DNA of 64,000 bases from Teredinibacter haidensis (GTDB lineage Bacteria > Pseudomonadota > Gammaproteobacteria > Pseudomonadales > Cellvibrionaceae). Below, one piece after another: positions 9,803 to 18,900 of the stretch. The stretch is from NCBI RefSeq assembly GCF_014211975.1, contig NZ_CP060084.1, positions 3,855,001 to 3,919,000 on the forward strand, in the 5' to 3' direction. A program made the translations under genes and the position numbers. Under the pieces are notes generated by a model, which was given only the letters and a program-made list of their open reading frames with translations, searched no databases and was not told where the DNA came from. The stretch's first letter is position 1. Each line of letters opens with the position of its first letter.

Positions 9803-10837
9803 TTAAGGTTGTGAAGCTGTATTGATAGGGGCTTCCGGTACGCATATTTTATTGCATCGATAGGCTCTAAGCGTGTTAAGCGTCAGCCAGGCAATAATGC
9901 CCGTTGTGACCCCCAGTAAAAGAATGGCGATCCACCAGCAAAAAAGTATTCCGCTTAACTGCGCAAACTGAAAAAAAGCGATGGTCAAAGCCGCAAGCGG
10001 AAACGAATAGGCCCAGCTCGACAGCGAAAACGGCAAGCGGGCAAAACGAAAAGTTTGAACCGCCAATGCAAGAGCAATACAAACAGCGATGCTAAAAAGG
10101 CCCTTGGCGTAAATATCCAAAACGCCTGTGAGCGCGGTATAGGCCACAAAACCTATTGACGGCGGTGCCAGAAAAATCACAAGCGTAGGTACCAGGGGCG
10201 GGGGCAGCGGGGCGAAGTACAGTAGCCGAAACACCAGCATCACCGTGAGCAGAGCCCAGGAAATCAGACCGATAAAAAAGAACAGCCAGCTGACATCCGT
10301 ATACCCCAAGAAGCTACCCGTAATGGGCGCAATAATGTTCCCTACCACTGGAATAAACCAAACGGGGTTACTGCTGGCCAAGGTAAAGACCGAGCGCGAT
10401 AGCCATTGCACCACCACATAAAGCGTTAAACTCAATTGCATCACCGCGCCACCCAGCCACAAGGCAAGAGCCACCGACGTATTTTTCTGCCAGAAAACCG
10501 AAAGCAATAGCAGGGAAATGGAAACAGCGGGGAAAAAGTGCAGCAACACAGGGTGCTGGAACTCTGCGGCTGCCCTCTGGCGGTGAAGAACCCATTTGTA
10601 CAAATAGCTGCCCAGCAAAAAAAGAAAAACCAAACTATTCAGCGAGCCTAACAACAAGCCTAGCGGAGCGGCAGCACGAGTCACCACCGCCAGTTTTTCC
10701 CAGGCGATGGACAAACCCCCAAGGCCCATGGTGATGGTAAAGAGGTTGATAGGAAAAAAGCCCAGGCGCTGCCGAAACATCATGGCAGATGGACATGCGG
10801 GTGTTGATAAAGCAGGGGATTGCTGTGGTTCTGTCAT
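9803..10837 (-). CDS. TehA/SLAC1 family (TDT) transporter
   Basis: The product has 344 residues, with about ten membrane helices. The early FPINLFTITMGLGGLSIAW matches the P..F.....G..GL..AW entry of TehA/SLAC1 anion channels (tellurite resistance/C4-dicarboxylate transporter group), and VPVVGN-type sequence is present (FIPVVGNIIAP). SLAC1-type channels pass small anions, and some bacterial relatives export sulfite. It is the first gene of the cytochrome bd operon, which is unusual company. ATG 10837 is used; an inner ATG at codon 20 is possible. The substrate is unknown; sulfite or another sulfur/nitrogen oxyanion would suit the rest of the locus. Confidence 0.85.
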   Translation of the reverse strand: MTEPQQSPALSTPACPSAMMFRQRLGFFPINLFTITMGLGGLSIAWEKLAVVTRAAAPLGLLLGSLNSLVFLFLLGSYLYKWVLHRQRAAAEFQHPVLLHFFPAVSISLLLLSVFWQKNTSVALALWLGGAVMQLSLTLYVVVQWLSRSVFTLASSNPVWFIPVVGNIIAPITGSFLGYTDVSWLFFFIGLISWALLTVMLVFRLLYFAPLPPPLVPTLVIFLAPPSIGFVAYTALTGVLDIYAKGLFSIAVCIALALAVQTFRFARLPFSLSSWAYSFPLAALTIAFFQFAQLSGILFCWWIAILLLGVTTGIIAWLTLNTLRAYRCNKICVPEAPINTASQP

Positions 10838-10921
10838 AGTCGATAAAACAAAGAGTGAATGGAAGAATCAGCCAAAGGCGACAGTGAGCATTTAATTAGA
10901 TAATGCTTATATATTGAATGG

Positions 10922-10938
10922 AGCAATTTACAGGCCAG
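10922..10938 (-). promoter_or_regulatory. Predicted sigma-54 promoter of the tehA-like/cyd operon
   Basis: On the minus strand the sequence reads CTGGCCTGTAAATTGCT, with the essential GG (10936-10935) and GC (10924-10923) exactly ten bases apart and the TTGCT of the -12 element intact. Expected transcription start is near 10911, about 75 bases before the ATG of the channel gene. Confidence 0.75.
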
Positions 10939-10985
10939 ACACTCAAGTCGTATTTAGGGCGGCTAAACACGCGTTTACGCGCTAA

Positions 10986-11046
10986 AAAATTGTCTCTTCC
11001 TTAACCCAGCTGACAATTTTGACAACCAAGACTGCCAATTTCGGCA
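10986..11046. promoter_or_regulatory. Putative shared upstream activator sites
   Basis: Between two divergent sigma-54 promoters lie an inverted repeat AAAATTGTC (10986-10994)/GACAATTTT (11012-11020) and the palindrome-like TGCCAATTTCGGCA (11033-11046). The same word pattern (TGnCAnTTTTG ... TGCCAATT) recurs on the minus strand of 13122-13160, by the activator's own gene. The distance to each predicted start is about 75-150 bases, right for an activator of sigma-54 RNA polymerase. Confidence 0.55.
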
Positions 11047-11132
11047 ATTATTCCCACCACTAGGTGCTCTTCGCGCCCAAGCCGCCCGTATCAACCCGGC
11101 GGGTAAGTGCCACACCCGGGCGCCGGCGCTCT

Positions 11133-11149
11133 TTGGCACAATCTCTGCT
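11133..11149 (+). promoter_or_regulatory. Predicted sigma-54 promoter of the heme-protein gene
   Basis: TTGGCACAATCTCTGCT: GG at 11135-11136 and GC at 11147-11148, ten bases between. Expected start is near 11160, with the ATG at 11196. Confidence 0.75.
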
Positions 11150-11195
11150 GCACCACTAATGGCCAATATCGTCCAAAACGCACCGGGAGAAGCCC

Positions 11196-11729
11196 ATGAG
11201 ATACCCCTTATTGATGCTGACCATCGCGCTCACCGCCCTGCCATCGACCGCTGAAAAACTGGATTCCAAACGGCTGGAACAGTCCCGGGCAATCGTCGAA
11301 GAGTTTCATAAAACGCTGGGGGGAAAGTTAAAAGCGGCGATAAGCGAGGGTGGGTTCGTGAAGGCCATAGATGTCTGCAGTGAACAGGCTCCGGCGCTTG
11401 CCAGTGCCATTGGCAAGCGGCACGAGGTTTTAGTCAAACGTATATCCGATAAAGCACGCAACCCTTTAGCCGCTGCAGACAAAGAAGAAAGTAACATCCT
11501 GCGGCAACTGGCCAACATTCACGCCAGCGAGAAACCTACCCCTCTGGAGATCACCACCGACACCCGCTATTACAAAGGTATCGCCATTCAACCACTGTGC
11601 CTGGCTTGCCACGGCAATGCACTGGAGGAGGATGTTAAGGCGGCGCTGAGCAAACATTACCCTAGCGACAAGGCGGTGGGTTACAGCGCAGGCGATTTAC
11701 GCGGCGCGTTTGTGGTGGAGTGGCCCTAA
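11196..11729 (+). CDS. Periplasmic Tll0287-like (DUF3365) c-type heme protein
   Basis: The product has 177 residues with a signal peptide (about residues 1-19). A c-type heme motif C135-LACH is followed by a Gly, and the upstream AIDVCSEQAP and the late GDLRGAFVVEWP are hallmarks of Tll0287-like/DUF3365 proteins. These are periplasmic sensor-like domains, sometimes with one covalent heme. GGGAGA lies six bases before the ATG, and a -24/-12 promoter precedes it. Next to the cytochrome bd operon and its activator it may bind or sense a small gas or redox ligand; that is inference. Confidence 0.85.
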   Translation: MRYPLLMLTIALTALPSTAEKLDSKRLEQSRAIVEEFHKTLGGKLKAAISEGGFVKAIDVCSEQAPALASAIGKRHEVLVKRISDKARNPLAAADKEESNILRQLANIHASEKPTPLEITTDTRYYKGIAIQPLCLACHGNALEEDVKAALSKHYPSDKAVGYSAGDLRGAFVVEWP

Positions 11730-11756
11730 GCAACCGTCTTACAAGCGATAAAGCGA

Positions 11757-13103
11757 CTAAAGACTCTGCCAGTCTTTCACGTCCTTCATTTTGCGGTATA
11801 GCGAGCGTTCACTAATACCGAGCGTTTGCGCCATTTTTTTGATATCCCCGTGAAACGCCTGGCGCATATGCACAAGGTATTGATACTCCTGCGTTTTCAG
11901 ATCCGTCCACCCATCGCCTGCGCTCGCGACCTGAGGCAGCGCAGGCGTCACCGGGGCTTCCAGGCACTCCAGAATCAGTTCACGGCTGATAATATTGGTT
12001 TCTGCCAACACCACCGCGCGATTCAGTATATTGCGCAACTCGCGAATATTGCCGGGCATCGGCTGCTCCTGCAGCAACTGGATCGAAGAGTCTGTCAGGT
12101 AAAACGCCTGCTCTGGCTCCAACTGTACCAGCAGCGCTTTGGCGATCTGTGGCACGTCCTCCAGGCGCTCGCGCAGGGGCGGCAACGCTATGGGAAACAC
12201 ATTAATACGGTGATACAAATCCAGGCGAAAACGCTCCTGCGCAATCAACTGATGAATATTTTTATGGGTCGCACAGATCAGCCGAAAATCGCTGCTTTTC
12301 ACCTCGGTACTGCCCAGTGAACGAAACGTACGGTTTTCCAACAAGCGAAGCAGCTTTACCTGCATACTAATAGGCACATCGGCAATTTCATCCAAAAACA
12401 ACGTACCGCCGTGGGCAAGCTCTACCAGGCCTTTCTTATTACTGTTGGCGCCCGTAAAAGCGCCCTTGGTGTAACCGAAGAGTTCACTTTCAAACAGCGT
12501 ATCGGTAAGCCCGGAACACTCCAAAGTAATTAACGGTTTATCCTTGCGCAGGCTGGACTGATGAATCGCTTTAGCCGCCAGCTCCTTACCCGTTCCCGTT
12601 TCGCCCAGCAGCAGTACCGCCGCAGACGACTTACCCACCTTAGCAATACGATCCAACATACGCACAAAGGCCGGGCTGCTACCCACCATCGACTGGCTCG
12701 CCCGCGCTCCGCTGGCCAAAGGAATGGGCTTCAACAGCTCGACAAAATAAACGACCGCCCCGGATTTATCCTCGATGGGCAGCATTTCAATTTCCACATG
12801 CTCATGCCCATTGTGGGTTTGGTGAATATGTAAAACCCGTTCTTTTTTCTGCGTTTCGCGCACCTTACTCAGAGGGCAATCCTCACCGGCCTGATCGCAA
12901 GGCTGCGTATAGCCGTGAGAAACCTCGTAACAACGGTGACCGCGCTCCCGCAGATCAATCTCACCGAAGGTCGTGAGGTAAAGCTGATTAAACGCGAGAA
13001 TCTCATAATCGCCATTTAATAAAATGGCTGGATACTCAAAACCCTCCAGCATGCGCGCAAGCTCGATATGGCCGTCGTCTTTTGCAGTCGCTATTCGATT
13101 CAT
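11757..13103 (-). CDS. PAS-domain sigma-54-dependent activator
   Basis: The product has 448 residues: PAS domain (about 15-130), AAA+ domain with Walker A GETGTGKE (167-174) and the sigma-54 contact loop GAFTGA (214-219), and a Fis-type helix-turn-helix at the end (GISERSLYRKM). The PAS domain carries Cys58, Cys69, Cys76 and several His, so it could hold a heme, an iron-sulfur cluster or a reactive thiol. ATG 13103 is preferred over a TTG 13 codons upstream. No response-regulator receiver domain is present. It converges on the heme-protein gene, and similar operator words lie by its own promoter region and between the two promoters it probably drives. Confidence 0.9.
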   Translation of the reverse strand: MNRIATAKDDGHIELARMLEGFEYPAILLNGDYEILAFNQLYLTTFGEIDLRERGHRCYEVSHGYTQPCDQAGEDCPLSKVRETQKKERVLHIHQTHNGHEHVEIEMLPIEDKSGAVVYFVELLKPIPLASGARASQSMVGSSPAFVRMLDRIAKVGKSSAAVLLLGETGTGKELAAKAIHQSSLRKDKPLITLECSGLTDTLFESELFGYTKGAFTGANSNKKGLVELAHGGTLFLDEIADVPISMQVKLLRLLENRTFRSLGSTEVKSSDFRLICATHKNIHQLIAQERFRLDLYHRINVFPIALPPLRERLEDVPQIAKALLVQLEPEQAFYLTDSSIQLLQEQPMPGNIRELRNILNRAVVLAETNIISRELILECLEAPVTPALPQVASAGDGWTDLKTQEYQYLVHMRQAFHGDIKKMAQTLGISERSLYRKMKDVKDWQSL

Positions 13104-13121
13104 AATGAAAATGTTTGACAG

Positions 13122-13160
13122 AATTGGCAAAGAATGGGACAAAAATGGCAGTTAATGGTT
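13122..13160. promoter_or_regulatory. Phased 11-bp repeats, putative activator sites
   Basis: Three units in 11-base steps, AATTGGCAAAG (13122), AATGGGACAAA (13133) and AATGGCAGTTA (13144), followed by a partial fourth (ATGG), lie between the activator gene and the rightward sigma-54 promoter. The reverse complement resembles 11011-11046. Confidence 0.5.
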
Positions 13161-13216
13161 TCCGTGTCAAGCGGGGGAAACCACTGCACCGCTTACAACA
13201 GCGGCATCTTGCGCGA

Positions 13217-13233
13217 TTGGCACAGCTTCTGCG
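13217..13233 (+). promoter_or_regulatory. Predicted sigma-54 promoter of the metallo-beta-lactamase gene
   Basis: TTGGCACAGCTTCTGCG: GG 13219-13220 and GC 13231-13232 with ten bases between, nearly the same as the promoter at 11133. Expected start is near 13244. Confidence 0.7.
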
Positions 13234-13291
13234 TTGAGGTAAAACGACATTTATTTTTTGAGCAGACAACCGGTTGCCGATAACACATTCA

Positions 13292-14206
13292 ATGAGCCCT
13301 ACACAGCACCCCTATCCCGACCAGCAGGCCGCAGCAAAAGACTGTGCCAGCCACCAACCCTATATTGCCCCGTTTTATTGTCTCGAATCGCAAAGCTTTT
13401 CTTACATAGTGTGCGACCCCTGCACGAAAGAATGCGCGCTTATCGACAGCGTAGCCAACTTCGATTTTTCCCGGGGTAAACTCAGCTATCAATTTGTGGA
13501 GACCATTATTCGCTTTATTGAAGCGAAAGAACTAAAGCTCAAATGGATACTCGAAACACAAATTCACACCGCACATATCAGTGCATCGTCCTACGTAAAA
13601 GCTCGGCTCGGCGGAAAAATCGGCATTAGCGCCGCCGTACAAAGCCTTATCGACTGGCTCGCCGACTACTCGGAAATCCATAAGCGCGTATCCACACCCG
13701 GCGATTATTTCGACCACCTGTTTAACGATGCAGAACACTACCAGCTCGGAGAACTTCAATGCCGGGCGATTGCAACCCCAGGACACAGTCCGGCGTGCAT
13801 GGCCCACCTGATCGAAGACTGTTTATTTGTTGGGCCAACGCTACTCATGCCGGATATTGGCGTAGCGCGAACAAACCTGCCCAATGGCAATAGCGAGGCT
13901 CTCTATCACTCCATCAAAAAAATTCTCTCACTACCGGAAAATACCCGTTTGTTTGTCGGCCACGACTACAACCGTCAAGCGCGAGAACTGGAGTTCGAAA
14001 CAACCATAGCCTTGCAACAACAAAACAATATCGAGCTCTTTAGCCCCTTCGAGGCAACAGAATTTGTCTATCGCAAACAGCAAAAAGAACCCGAAATAAA
14101 AACACCGAAGTTAATGTGGCATGCACTGCAATTAAACCTGCGCGCAGGGCAGCGACCAGATACACACGATGCAGACATTACCTACCTGCAAGTGCCGTTG
14201 AGGTAG
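13292..14206 (+). CDS. Persulfide-dioxygenase-like metallo-beta-lactamase protein with degraded metal site
   Basis: The product has 304 residues and aligns by eye with the ETHE1/Blh group: ALIDSVANFDFSRG, WILET, TPGHSP, DIGVARTNLPNG and FVGHDYN. In active members the WILET segment leads into HxHxDH; here it is Q90-I-H-T-A94-H, so the first His and the Asp are lost. The bridging Asp of the usual GDTLF is Pro (GPTLL). The remaining His residues are kept. It may be a non-enzymatic sensor or an enzyme with altered metal use. ATG 13292 is used; a TTG at 13274 is in frame and neither has a strong ribosome site. A sigma-54 promoter lies just upstream. Confidence 0.82.
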   Translation: MSPTQHPYPDQQAAAKDCASHQPYIAPFYCLESQSFSYIVCDPCTKECALIDSVANFDFSRGKLSYQFVETIIRFIEAKELKLKWILETQIHTAHISASSYVKARLGGKIGISAAVQSLIDWLADYSEIHKRVSTPGDYFDHLFNDAEHYQLGELQCRAIATPGHSPACMAHLIEDCLFVGPTLLMPDIGVARTNLPNGNSEALYHSIKKILSLPENTRLFVGHDYNRQARELEFETTIALQQQNNIELFSPFEATEFVYRKQQKEPEIKTPKLMWHALQLNLRAGQRPDTHDADITYLQVPLR

Positions 14207-14282
14207 AAAAAGGGAACTGCTCAATAACATCCCTTCGGGCCTATCATAGCCTGGCCAGAGCAGATAGAACCGCTGCCACAAC

Positions 14283-14330
14283 AATAAACACCAAGCCATT
14301 GTCCTTGCCATAATTCGTCTTTAAGGTGTG
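14283..14330 (+). repeat. Dispersed intergenic repeat, copy A
   Basis: Shares the CATTGTCCTTGCCATAA ... TTTAAGGTGT pattern with copies at 27283 and 41045. It precedes the globin gene. This copy is the most diverged. Confidence 0.45.
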
Positions 14331-14353
14331 CATAAATATTTTATTATTAAATA

Positions 14354-14835
14354 ATTTAACCCTGTAACGGCGTCAATCGGCCGTTATGCATTGTACAAAC
14401 ATAGGACCTGACATGAGCTCTAACACAGTAGAATATGGCATAGGACAAACCTCATATAGAGCAGCGGGCGAGCTACCCGGCCTCACCAGGCTTGTCGATT
14501 CGTTCTATAGTTTTATGGAAACCCTTCCAGAAGCTAAAATCATTCTCAGTATGCACCCGAGTGATCTTACAGCCTCAAGAAAAAAGCTTACGTACTTTTT
14601 ATCGGGCTGGTTGGGCGGGCCAAAATTATACTCCGAACATTTCGGTAGTATCATAATTCCCTCGGCCCACAGGCATCTGCCTATTGGAACCGCGGAAAGG
14701 GATGCCTGGATTTTATGCATGCAAAAGGCCGCAGAACAACAACCCTACAAAGAATCTTTTAAAGTCTATTTAATCGAGCAACTAAAGGTTCCAGCAGAAA
14801 GAATACGCGCCGTGTGTAGCGCCTGACAGAGCCAA
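14354..14835 (+). repeat. 482-bp segmental duplication, copy 1 (globin)
   Basis: This segment recurs in inverted orientation at 61398-61879 with the same length and only about three differences seen by eye. It spans the whole globin gene with about 60 bases of leader. Sequence identity stops sharply on both sides. Confidence 0.9.
14413..14826 (+). CDS. Group II truncated hemoglobin, copy 1
   Basis: The product has 137 residues, the size of a 2-on-2 globin. It shows YxAAGELPGLTRLVDSFY, MHPSDL, FLSGWLGGPKLY, the proximal-His region AHRHLPIG and DAWILCM with the conserved Trp of helix G, all typical of group II truncated globins. These bind oxygen or nitric oxide in the cytoplasm. AGGA lies six bases before ATG 14413; an upstream in-frame ATG (14386) is less likely. 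It follows the metallo-beta-lactamase gene and may join the same stress theme. A second copy at 61407 differs by one residue (Ser/Gly). Confidence 0.92.
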   Translation: MSSNTVEYGIGQTSYRAAGELPGLTRLVDSFYSFMETLPEAKIILSMHPSDLTASRKKLTYFLSGWLGGPKLYSEHFGSIIIPSAHRHLPIGTAERDAWILCMQKAAEQQPYKESFKVYLIEQLKVPAERIRAVCSA

Positions 14836-15101
14836 GCGCGATATACCGGTTTGTATTTTGCGCCAACAATATCAAGCTCCATAGAACCCAATCTTGCAGA
14901 AACAATTTGTTGGTCTAGCGCCAACAATATCCCCATATAAAGCATGGCCATGTAGGGCTCCATTTTCTTAAAACCCCGGTCTTCGCTTAGGCGTGAATGA
15001 TAAGCTGCAGCGACAAACCGCTGCTATTCCCTTTTCAGCTTACGCTCGATGTAAATTCTACTATCCTAAAGTGCAACGCTAATTTCTAAAGGATCGTTCT
15101 T

Positions 15102-15932
15102 TTGCAAAAGAATCATTTTATTTCGGGCCTTCCTCGCTCCGGGTCAACTTTGCTTGCGGGTTTACTCCGCCAAAACCCTTCTTTTTATGCGGGCATGAGC
15201 AGCCCTGTCAGTTCACTTATGAATGGCTGTTTAGAACAAATGGGGGCAGGTAGCGAGTTTTATTCTTTTTTTAATACCGAAAAACGCAAAACGATTTGTA
15301 GTGCAGTATTTAACGCCTACTACCAAGAGCAAATTGCCAATAACAAAACAGTCATATTCGATACTAGCCGAGTATGGACCGCGCGATTGCATCAATTAAT
15401 TGAATTGTTTGACAATTTTAAAGTTATTTGTTGTGTAAGAAATCCTGCATGGATATTAGACAGTTTTGAAGCTATTTATCGTAAAAACCCTTTTGATTAC
15501 AGCCGAATGTATTCCCCTCAAACACGTCAAACAGTGTATTCACGCTGTGATTCCTTAGCAAACCATCTTGGAACTTTTGGCAGTGCATGGACTTCTTTGA
15601 AAGAAGCTTATTACGGTGAGTACTCGGATCGCTTACTGCTGATTGATTACGATTTATTAACCCAATTTCCGGGACGAACTATGGAGCTTTTGTACCAGTT
15701 CATAGAGGAGCCAGCCTTCGATCACGATTTCAACAATGTTTCTTACGAAGTTGGTGAGTTTGATGAACGCATTGGTGCAAAAGGTTTACATACGGTAAGG
15801 AAAGAAGTTTCGTTTAAAGCTCGGCGCAGCATATTACCGCCAGAGCTTTTTCAAAAATATAGTGAAATGGCTTTTTGGCAAGACACTGCAGGCACCTCTG
15901 CTAGCTGCATCTCAGCAAAGAGCGAAGACTAA
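15102..15932 (+). CDS. PAPS-dependent sulfotransferase family protein
   Basis: The product has 276 residues. It opens with HFISGLPRSGSTLLAGLL, the 5'-phosphosulfate-binding loop, and has CVRNPAWILDSF, the 3'-phosphate-binding region with its Arg and Asn. It should transfer sulfate from PAPS to a hydroxyl or amine on a small molecule, sugar or protein. Start is TTG 15102, supported by AAAGGA eight bases upstream and by the family's usual start right before FISGLPRSGST. The gene ends 45 bases before the giant surface protein gene on the same strand, so the two may be co-transcribed. Confidence 0.88.
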   Translation: MQKNHFISGLPRSGSTLLAGLLRQNPSFYAGMSSPVSSLMNGCLEQMGAGSEFYSFFNTEKRKTICSAVFNAYYQEQIANNKTVIFDTSRVWTARLHQLIELFDNFKVICCVRNPAWILDSFEAIYRKNPFDYSRMYSPQTRQTVYSRCDSLANHLGTFGSAWTSLKEAYYGEYSDRLLLIDYDLLTQFPGRTMELLYQFIEEPAFDHDFNNVSYEVGEFDERIGAKGLHTVRKEVSFKARRSILPPELFQKYSEMAFWQDTAGTSASCISAKSED

Positions 15933-15977
15933 TTTAATACGTATATCTTTCGTAAAAACTCATTCAAAGGTTTTCTA

Positions 15978-18900
15978 ATGAATAAGAATGTAATGACCGG
16001 TATAGCTTCGGCGATGGTTTCGTTGGGCATATTTAACGCGCCCGTACCCGCATTCGCCTACAGCTCATACACCCGAACCTATGCTAGGCAAAACGATAAC
16101 GTAGGTATTCATTCGGGGGACGTTGCGCTACCGTATGCGAGCACGGAAAAATTGAATCCAGGCGAGGTTGTTACGACGTTACCAACAACGCTGAAAACCC
16201 CTGCACTGTCTACAAACGCATTAAAGCAATCGATCATTAGCGATCAAGCGCTTATATTGTCTCGGCCCTCCGATCACAAAGGTGCCGTACCAGAAAATAT
16301 TCCAGACAAAAACCTGACGCCAAATGTTGAGCTTAAAACGCATCACGCTGTTCGCGAACTGATTATTATTGATGCTGCAGTAGAAGATAAACATACATTT
16401 TATAGCGATCTAAAGCCGGGCGTAGATGTGCGCGAGATTAAATCCGGTGAAGATGGCTTAGCACAACTCCAAAACGCTTTGAAAAACTACTCGCTATTAG
16501 AGGCAGTCCATATTGTTTCACACGCGGCAGATGGAGAGATCTATCTAGGAAACACTCGTGTTACGGAAGATCTATTAAGAACCGAGATCAATACCTTGTC
16601 AGTCATAGACGACGTACTTAACGATGGCGCAGATATACATTTTTACGGCTGTAACCTGGCGAGAACCAAGCGTGGGGATGATCTTCTAGAACTGATTTCA
16701 CAAAAAGCAAATGTCGATGTGGCAGCTTCAAATGATTTTACCGGTAGTGCTGCTCACGCTGGCGATTGGGATTTAGAAATCACGAAAGGTGATATTAGCA
16801 GCGAGCGTCCATTTAACAATATAGCGTTGTTAGATTACTCGCACGTACTATTTAGCGGCAATATTAATTTTAGCACGGTTACAAACCCTGGCTCGCTCTC
16901 TGGTGACAGTGCTGCTATAAATGCCCAGTTCGGTGGCGCCGGGGGCTATACGCTTACCCTTGATGGATCCGGTTTTAGTACTTATGGTGGTTTTGGTCGA
17001 GGGTACACAAGCTATGGCGAGAGTCAAATAACGTTGCATTTTTCTGGCGAGGAGAGTTTCACTCCCGGCTCAATCTACGTGTATAACGTTGCAGGGCTTG
17101 CCGATACCTTTATTGCGACGTCTGATGTTGGCGGTTATGTGAATAGCGGGTCTGTAGCCGATCTAAGGGGTGTAACCCTTAATCTTTCGAGTTTTGGCGC
17201 TGATGTAACAAAAGTGTACATCTCGGTTCAGGATGGCTCTGGATACTTCTCCGTAGATAACTTCAATATTTCAGATGTTGCGCCGGTGTCCGTAACCAAT
17301 AGCGACGGCAACTTGACATCCTCCGCCACCGTATCGGAACCCGTTGGGGTCGATTCAACCGGAAATACCGTCGGCGAAGCGGTAAACGTATTCGATTTTA
17401 CCGTGACAGATGGCGGCGGTGGTGACAGTTTAGCGTTAGCCGTATCGCAAATAGTCGTAAATGTTAGTGGTACTGCCTCAGAGACCGAGCTAGCGAACAT
17501 TACTTGGCGATTAAATGGGCCGGATGTTAGTAACGTGACAGGAGTCTACAACGCCGGCGCGGATACGATAACGTTTTCGGGGCTATCGGTTTCTATTGCC
17601 GACAATACTAGCGAAGTATACACCGTAAACGCTTACTTCAATGATAACACCGGAATTACTGAGGGTGGGACCTTTGTACTAAGCGTCGATGGCGACTCCA
17701 ACCTTACCGTGGACGGCTCAGGCACCCAAATGGCGGCAACCACTCCGGTCACGAATGGCGCCGGAGGCACCCTCGATATCGTAGCGACGGCATTGGCATT
17801 TACAACTCAACCCGCCGGCTCCGTTTCTGGCAGCACATTAAGCACTCAACCTGTCGTATTTGCTCAAGACGCGTTTGGCAATATCGACATCGATTTCACC
17901 GAAACGATTACCCTAACCGAAGGCAGTGCAGGCGCCCTGACTGGGGGCTCCGTTGCAGCGGTTTCTGGCGTCGCCACATTTCCTGCCGTGAATTACACAG
18001 CAACAGCTGATCAGCAGAGCTTTACGTTAACAGCAAACGATCAGGACGGTGTCGGTTCAAACCTCGCCACGGTTAATGCGAATGCGCTTACCTCAGACGT
18101 TGTCGCCACAACGCTTGCGTATACCACTCAACCGAACCCCCTATTGGTAAGCAACGCTGTCGCCACTTCGTTTACTACCGTGCCCGTCGTGGCTGCACAT
18201 GATGCCAACGGGTTGGTGGATACTGGCTACACGACAGCCATTACGCTGGCTGAAGTGAATGGTGCCGGTTCCGCCCTTCTGTCTGCTACCGGCGATTCTG
18301 ATGGCAATGCCAACACCGTCACACTAACGCCTACCGCTGGTGTTGCAACGTTTACGGGGCTGCAGATCACCTACACTGCTTCTGGAGCCGCCTCCGAAAA
18401 CTTTAATTTGGCGGTTTCTTCCGGCGCACTGACGACTGCCAATAGCAGTCAATTAACCGGCCTAGTTCCCGACAATGACGGAACCTTGATTGCAGCAGGG
18501 GGAGTAAGCGAGCCCATCGGCTTAAGTTATTCCATCGATACGGTCGGCGAGGCCGTTGATTTATTTGACTTTACACTCGCTGACGCCGGTTCCAGTGATG
18601 GTTTATCCATGAACCTCTCGCAAATTGTGCTCAATGTAAGCGGTACGTCTACCGATGCAGAAAGAGCGAAAGTAGTGTGGCGATTAAATGGTAATGATGT
18701 TTCGAACGTGACCGGCAGCTATAACGCAGGCGCCGATACCATTACGTTTTCGGGCTTGAGTATATCGATAGCCGATGCTGCAAATGAAGTTTATACCGTT
18801 AATGGTTACTACAGTGATAACACCGGCTTAACGCACGGCAATACCATCATCCTGAGTGTTGACGGCGATACCGACCTAACACTTGGCAGCGGGACACAAA

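Noticed and set aside
10838..11195. Looked for FNR-type sites (TTGAT-N4-ATCAA) before the cyd operon.
   Set aside because: No good match was found; the sigma-54 elements explain the region better.
11757..13103. Naming the activator NorR or FisR.
   Set aside because: NorR has a GAF sensor and FisR a receiver-like domain; this protein has a PAS domain. Family identity is not shown by the sequence.
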